Shown here: positions 63,837-64,000 of the stretch, piece after piece
Layout of the letters: every line of letters begins with the position of its first letter
Position numbering within the stretch: position 1 is the first letter of the stretch
Assembly (NCBI RefSeq): GCF_022179545.1
Contig: NZ_AP025518.1
Span: 3,224,001-3,288,000 of the forward strand
DNA from: Mycolicibacterium fortuitum subsp. fortuitum
GTDB lineage: Bacteria > Actinomycetota > Actinomycetes > Mycobacteriales > Mycobacteriaceae
Length of the DNA stretch: 64,000 bases
Direction: 5' to 3'
The notes under the pieces: generated by a model
What the model was told of the DNA's origin: nothing
The model's database searches: none
What the model saw: the letters and a program-made list of their open reading frames with translations, nothing else
Program-made: the position numbers and the translations under genes

Positions 63837-64000
63837 ATGAGTTTGGACAACATCTCACGACTCGGCAGTCCGGTCGACGAGTTGGTTCCGTCGCGTTATG
63901 CGGTCTCAGTTGGCGATATCGAGGTCCTGGTGATCAGCGACGGCGTGCTGCCGATCACCGCCTCGACGTTGGCCACCAATGTCGAGCCGACCGAATTGGC
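63837..64000 (+). CDS. MBL-fold metallo-hydrolase, N-terminus only
   Basis: ATG 63837 with AGGAGG seven bases ahead. Visible part reads MSLDNISRLGSPVDELVPSR then YAVSVGDIEVLVISDGVLPI, the opening strands of the metallo-beta-lactamase fold as found in mycobacterial MBL-fold hydrolases. The metal-binding HxHxDH lies beyond the window. Confidence 0.8.
   Translation, partial: MSLDNISRLGSPVDELVPSRYAVSVGDIEVLVISDGVLPITASTLATNVEPTEL

Overview
The window looks like a chromosome segment of a Mycolicibacterium-type mycobacterium or close relative. It is GC-rich with dense, often overlapping genes, many F420/LLM oxidoreductases, FadD/FadE/SDR/P450 catabolic operons, an Mce-family protein, an MPT63-like secreted protein, an LGFP-repeat lipoprotein and mycobacterial-style exported proteins. 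Species cannot be fixed from sequence alone.

Layout. (1) 1-1.05 kb: partial cysteine hydrolase divergent from an HxlR regulator. (2) 1.3-4.2 kb: a mobile-looking trio on the minus strand (tyrosine recombinase, XRE regulator, zinc-ribbon recombinase-like protein) with overlapping genes. (3) 4.6-24.9 kb: a large catabolic region. A TetR gene with two near-identical palindromic operators controls an SDR on one side and a P450-TauD-SDR-CMD-LLM operon on the other. Further SDRs, an enoyl-CoA hydratase and a second P450 follow. Then come an LLM gene, a LuxE-like plus LuxC pair (acyl activation and reduction to aldehyde), TetR, FadD, FadE, SMP-30, an unknown 188-residue protein and another SDR. (4) 24.9-29.5 kb: an accessory scar region with an intact IS21-family element (terminal repeats and 5-bp target duplication visible), a truncated IS3-family element, gene debris, a 31-bp tandem repeat and an endonuclease VII-like gene. 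(5) 29.5-36.2 kb: PNPOx-like protein, SMP-30-like propeller, frameshifted carboxymuconolactone decarboxylase-like gene, LysR, YaeQ, an orphan ParA and an SGNH hydrolase. (6) 36.3-43.2 kb: allantoin catabolism (allantoinase, NCS1 permease, racemase, ureidoglycine aminohydrolase, aldolase/malate-synthase-like protein, IclR regulator) with shared TTCC-N7-GGAA operators. (7) 43.3-52 kb: unknown protein, peptidase E remnant, LLM, GMC oxidoreductase, GNAT, UvrA paralogue, RibD/DHFR-like reductase, alpha/beta hydrolase. (8) 52.08-54.6 kb: a complete but atypical tRNA (anticodon UCG), a 5' half-tRNA, and directly behind it a 791-residue protein of no family I recognise. This is the best candidate for an undescribed system. 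(9) 54.6-64 kb: cell-envelope genes (orphan MceA-like, LGFP lipoprotein, lysozyme-fold protein, lipoprotein, MPT63-like, CBM2 protein, a large exported protein), a short leader ORF before an alpha/beta hydrolase, a coiled-coil protein and the start of an MBL-fold hydrolase.

How the genes work together: region 3 reads as oxidation of a hydrophobic or cyclic substrate (P450s, TauD, SDRs, LLMs), CoA activation (FadD, LuxE-like) and beta-oxidation-type steps (FadE, enoyl-CoA hydratase). Region 6 reads as allantoin import and stepwise breakdown under one repressor. Substrates in region 3 are not determined by the sequence.
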